DNA of 64,000 bases from Pseudemcibacter sp038106445 (GTDB lineage Bacteria; Pseudomonadota; Alphaproteobacteria; Sphingomonadales; Emcibacteraceae), in the NCBI GenBank assembly GCA_038106445.1, contig JAYODU010000010.1:1-64000 (forward strand). The letters are read 5' to 3'. Under the pieces are notes generated by a model, which did not search any database, was not told the origin of the DNA, and saw nothing but the letters and a program-made list of their open reading frames with translations. How positions within the stretch are numbered: position 1 is the first letter of the stretch; every line of letters starts with the position of its first letter. The translations under genes and the position numbers were made by a program. Below, in pieces: positions 62,729-64,000 of the stretch.

Positions 62729-63409
62729 ATGGGCATTTTTACACGCCTGACGGACATTATTAATTCAAATATTACTCACATTCTGGATAAGGCAGAAGAT
62801 CCGGACAAGATGATCCGAATGATGATCCAGGAAATGGAAGACACGCTGGTTGAGGTAAGATCATCAGCCGCCCGTGTTATCGCTGACCGCAAGGAAATCG
62901 ATCGTCATATAGAACGTTTGCAAAGAGTACAGCAAGACTGGTACGCTAAAGCAGAACTTGCACTTAGCAAAAACCGTGAAGATCTGGCCAATGCCGCGCT
63001 TATTGAAAAAGCAAAATTGGCGGATTTTGCAGCGGAACTGGAACAGGACCGTGCCCCTTTAGATGAAGCGTTAAGCAAGTATGAAGCTGATATTGTTTCA
63101 CTTGAAGCGAAAATTAAGGAAGCAAAGCAAAAACAGCAATCTCTTGTTGAGCGCCAAAATTCAGCTCAATCGCAACTTCGGGTGCGTTCAAAACTTTATG
63201 ATAACCGCATTGAGAATATTATGAACCGTTTTGAACTTATGGAAAAAAGGGTTGAAGAAACGGAAAGTCGTGTTGAAGCCAGCGAGCTTGGCCGTGAAAA
63301 AAAACTTCGCGAAGAATTTGTTGATCTTGAGGCGAACGAACGTGTTGCTGATGAACTTGCAAAACTTAAAGACAAGCTTGCCAAAAAAGAAACCAAAGCT
63401 GCAAAATAA
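62729..63409 (+). CDS. pspA: Phage shock protein A
   Basis: A 226-aa ESCRT-III-like coiled-coil protein that binds the inner membrane under stress and inhibits PspF. GIFTRLTDIINSNITHILDKAEDPDKMIRMMIQEMEDTL is the conserved N-terminus; the rest is long charged coiled coil (about 30-220). Good GGAGA ribosome site. First gene of pspABC. Confidence 0.97.
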   Translation: MGIFTRLTDIINSNITHILDKAEDPDKMIRMMIQEMEDTLVEVRSSAARVIADRKEIDRHIERLQRVQQDWYAKAELALSKNREDLANAALIEKAKLADFAAELEQDRAPLDEALSKYEADIVSLEAKIKEAKQKQQSLVERQNSAQSQLRVRSKLYDNRIENIMNRFELMEKRVEETESRVEASELGREKKLREEFVDLEANERVADELAKLKDKLAKKETKAAK

Positions 63410-63461
63410 TAATAATAGGTGTATCCTGATAATATTATCGGGATAACGAAAGGAAGTTGAA

Positions 63462-63674
63462 ATGGAAATTATTGGTATTCTTTTTATGGCAGTAGTGGCC
63501 CCGATTTGGGTTTTGCTTCACTACATAACCCGTTGGAAGTCAACCAAAACAATAAGTAATGAAGATGAAAGCCTTCTGGCTGACCTTTGGGAAAGCGCAG
63601 ACAGGATTGACCAGCGCTTGACAAATATTGAACGCATACTGGACGCAGAAGCACCGGAGTGGAGAAAAAGATAA
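63462..63674 (+). CDS. pspB: Phage shock protein B
   Basis: A 70-aa inner-membrane protein: one N-terminal helix (IGILFMAVVAPIWVLLHYI), then a charged segment with a coiled coil (LADLWESADRIDQRLTNIERILD) and EAPEWRKR at the end, the PspB pattern. It signals with PspC to free PspF from PspA. Its stop overlaps the pspC start (TAATG). Confidence 0.93.
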   Translation: MEIIGILFMAVVAPIWVLLHYITRWKSTKTISNEDESLLADLWESADRIDQRLTNIERILDAEAPEWRKR

Positions 63675-64000
63675 TGTATAATAATTCTAGAACACCTAAA
63701 TATAAAAAGCTTTATCTGGATAAGAAAAATGCCAAAGTTTCCGGTGTTTGTGCAGGACTTGGTGATTATTTTGGTATTGATCCAATGGTTATCAGAATAG
63801 CCACTGTTATCATCAGTTTACTTGGTGGTCTTGGCATCATTTTCCTTGGATATATTTTGCTGGCAATTTTTTTGGACCCAAAGCCGCTGGACATGTTTGA
63901 AACACCCCAGCAAAGCGAGTTTTGGAAATCGGTAAGAACGGAACCAAAAAACACAGTACGTGATATCCGCCATAAATTCCGTGATATTGAAAGACGGCTA
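63674..64000 (+). CDS. pspC: Phage shock protein C, 5' part (runs off the window)
   Basis: The first 109 codons are present. KVSGVCAGLGDYFGIDPMVIRI is the PspC domain signature, followed by a hydrophobic segment (VIISLLGGLGIIFLGYILLAI) that spans the inner membrane. The reading frame is open to the window end, so the C-terminus is missing. Coupled to pspB by a one-base overlap. Confidence 0.93.
   Translation, partial: MYNNSRTPKYKKLYLDKKNAKVSGVCAGLGDYFGIDPMVIRIATVIISLLGGLGIIFLGYILLAIFLDPKPLDMFETPQQSEFWKSVRTEPKNTVRDIRHKFRDIERRL

Noticed and set aside
1..64000. Prophage, transposon, integron or CRISPR content.
   Set aside because: No transposase, integrase, phage structural gene, terminal repeat or spaced repeat array was seen.

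Overview
The window reads as a contig from a moderately AT-rich alphaproteobacterium. Pointers are a class I lysyl-tRNA synthetase, a fused CysN-CysC, an alphaproteobacterial-type initiator tRNA, FdsGBA formate dehydrogenase, and a thioredoxin/LON/Trm112 cluster next to a UbiH-type hydroxylase. An exact run of 100 N at 60977-61076 marks it as a draft scaffold. I see no phage, insertion sequence, integrase or CRISPR array. The genes are mostly core metabolism with one catabolic accessory block.

Layout. 1-4227: end of tRNA-fMet with terminator, an AruH-like aminotransferase, a broken chimeric ORF (acetyltransferase front, PlsC-like tail) and prpE. 4216-12405: a divergent catabolic block around a GntR regulator with a three-copy operator. 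On the minus strand lie hydantoinase, a DapA-like aldolase, a fused binding-protein/permease, an ABC ATPase and a cysteine-desulfurase-like enzyme; on the plus strand lie GntR, an Asp/Glu/hydantoin racemase and an SDR. 12436-19545: a lipoprotein sulfatase, a small membrane protein, cysD-cysNC (PAPS synthesis) and rfbCAB (dTDP-sugar synthesis). 19951-31480: cystine transporter, LysE exporter, aromatic/aspartate aminotransferase, dapF, two serine-hydrolase-fold proteins (one lacking its catalytic motifs), pyrC, an M16 peptidase, arfB and a phosphoglycosyl transferase.

31672-44929: lysK, a DinG-like helicase, then a formaldehyde-to-CO2 operon (frmA, S-formylglutathione hydrolase, fdsG-fdsB-fdsA) ending in a DMT transporter, and ribA. 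45017-48461: a response regulator gene with an in-frame stop, a pterin module (QueD/PTPS-like plus FolM-like SDR), xth and a conserved hypothetical. 48508-48688: an intergenic locus that looks like an independent small RNA gene. It has a sigma70-type promoter, two stem-loops with CCUCCC (anti-Shine-Dalgarno) segments and a strong terminator. 48731-56578: lolA, ftsK, a UbiH-type hydroxylase, yceI, the proX-trx-LON-trm112 operon and tRNA-Gly(GCC).

56637-60497: two ArsR/SRPBCC modules, each behind a long near-perfect palindrome, flanking a PIG-L deacetylase; the second SRPBCC gene is frameshifted. 60494-64000: a phosphofructokinase interrupted by the scaffold gap, then pspF divergent from a sigma54-dependent pspABC operon that runs off the window.

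Most interesting: the anti-SD small RNA candidate; the hydantoinase/racemase/aldolase island without a visible carbamoylase; the acetyltransferase/PlsC chimera; and the broken response regulator.
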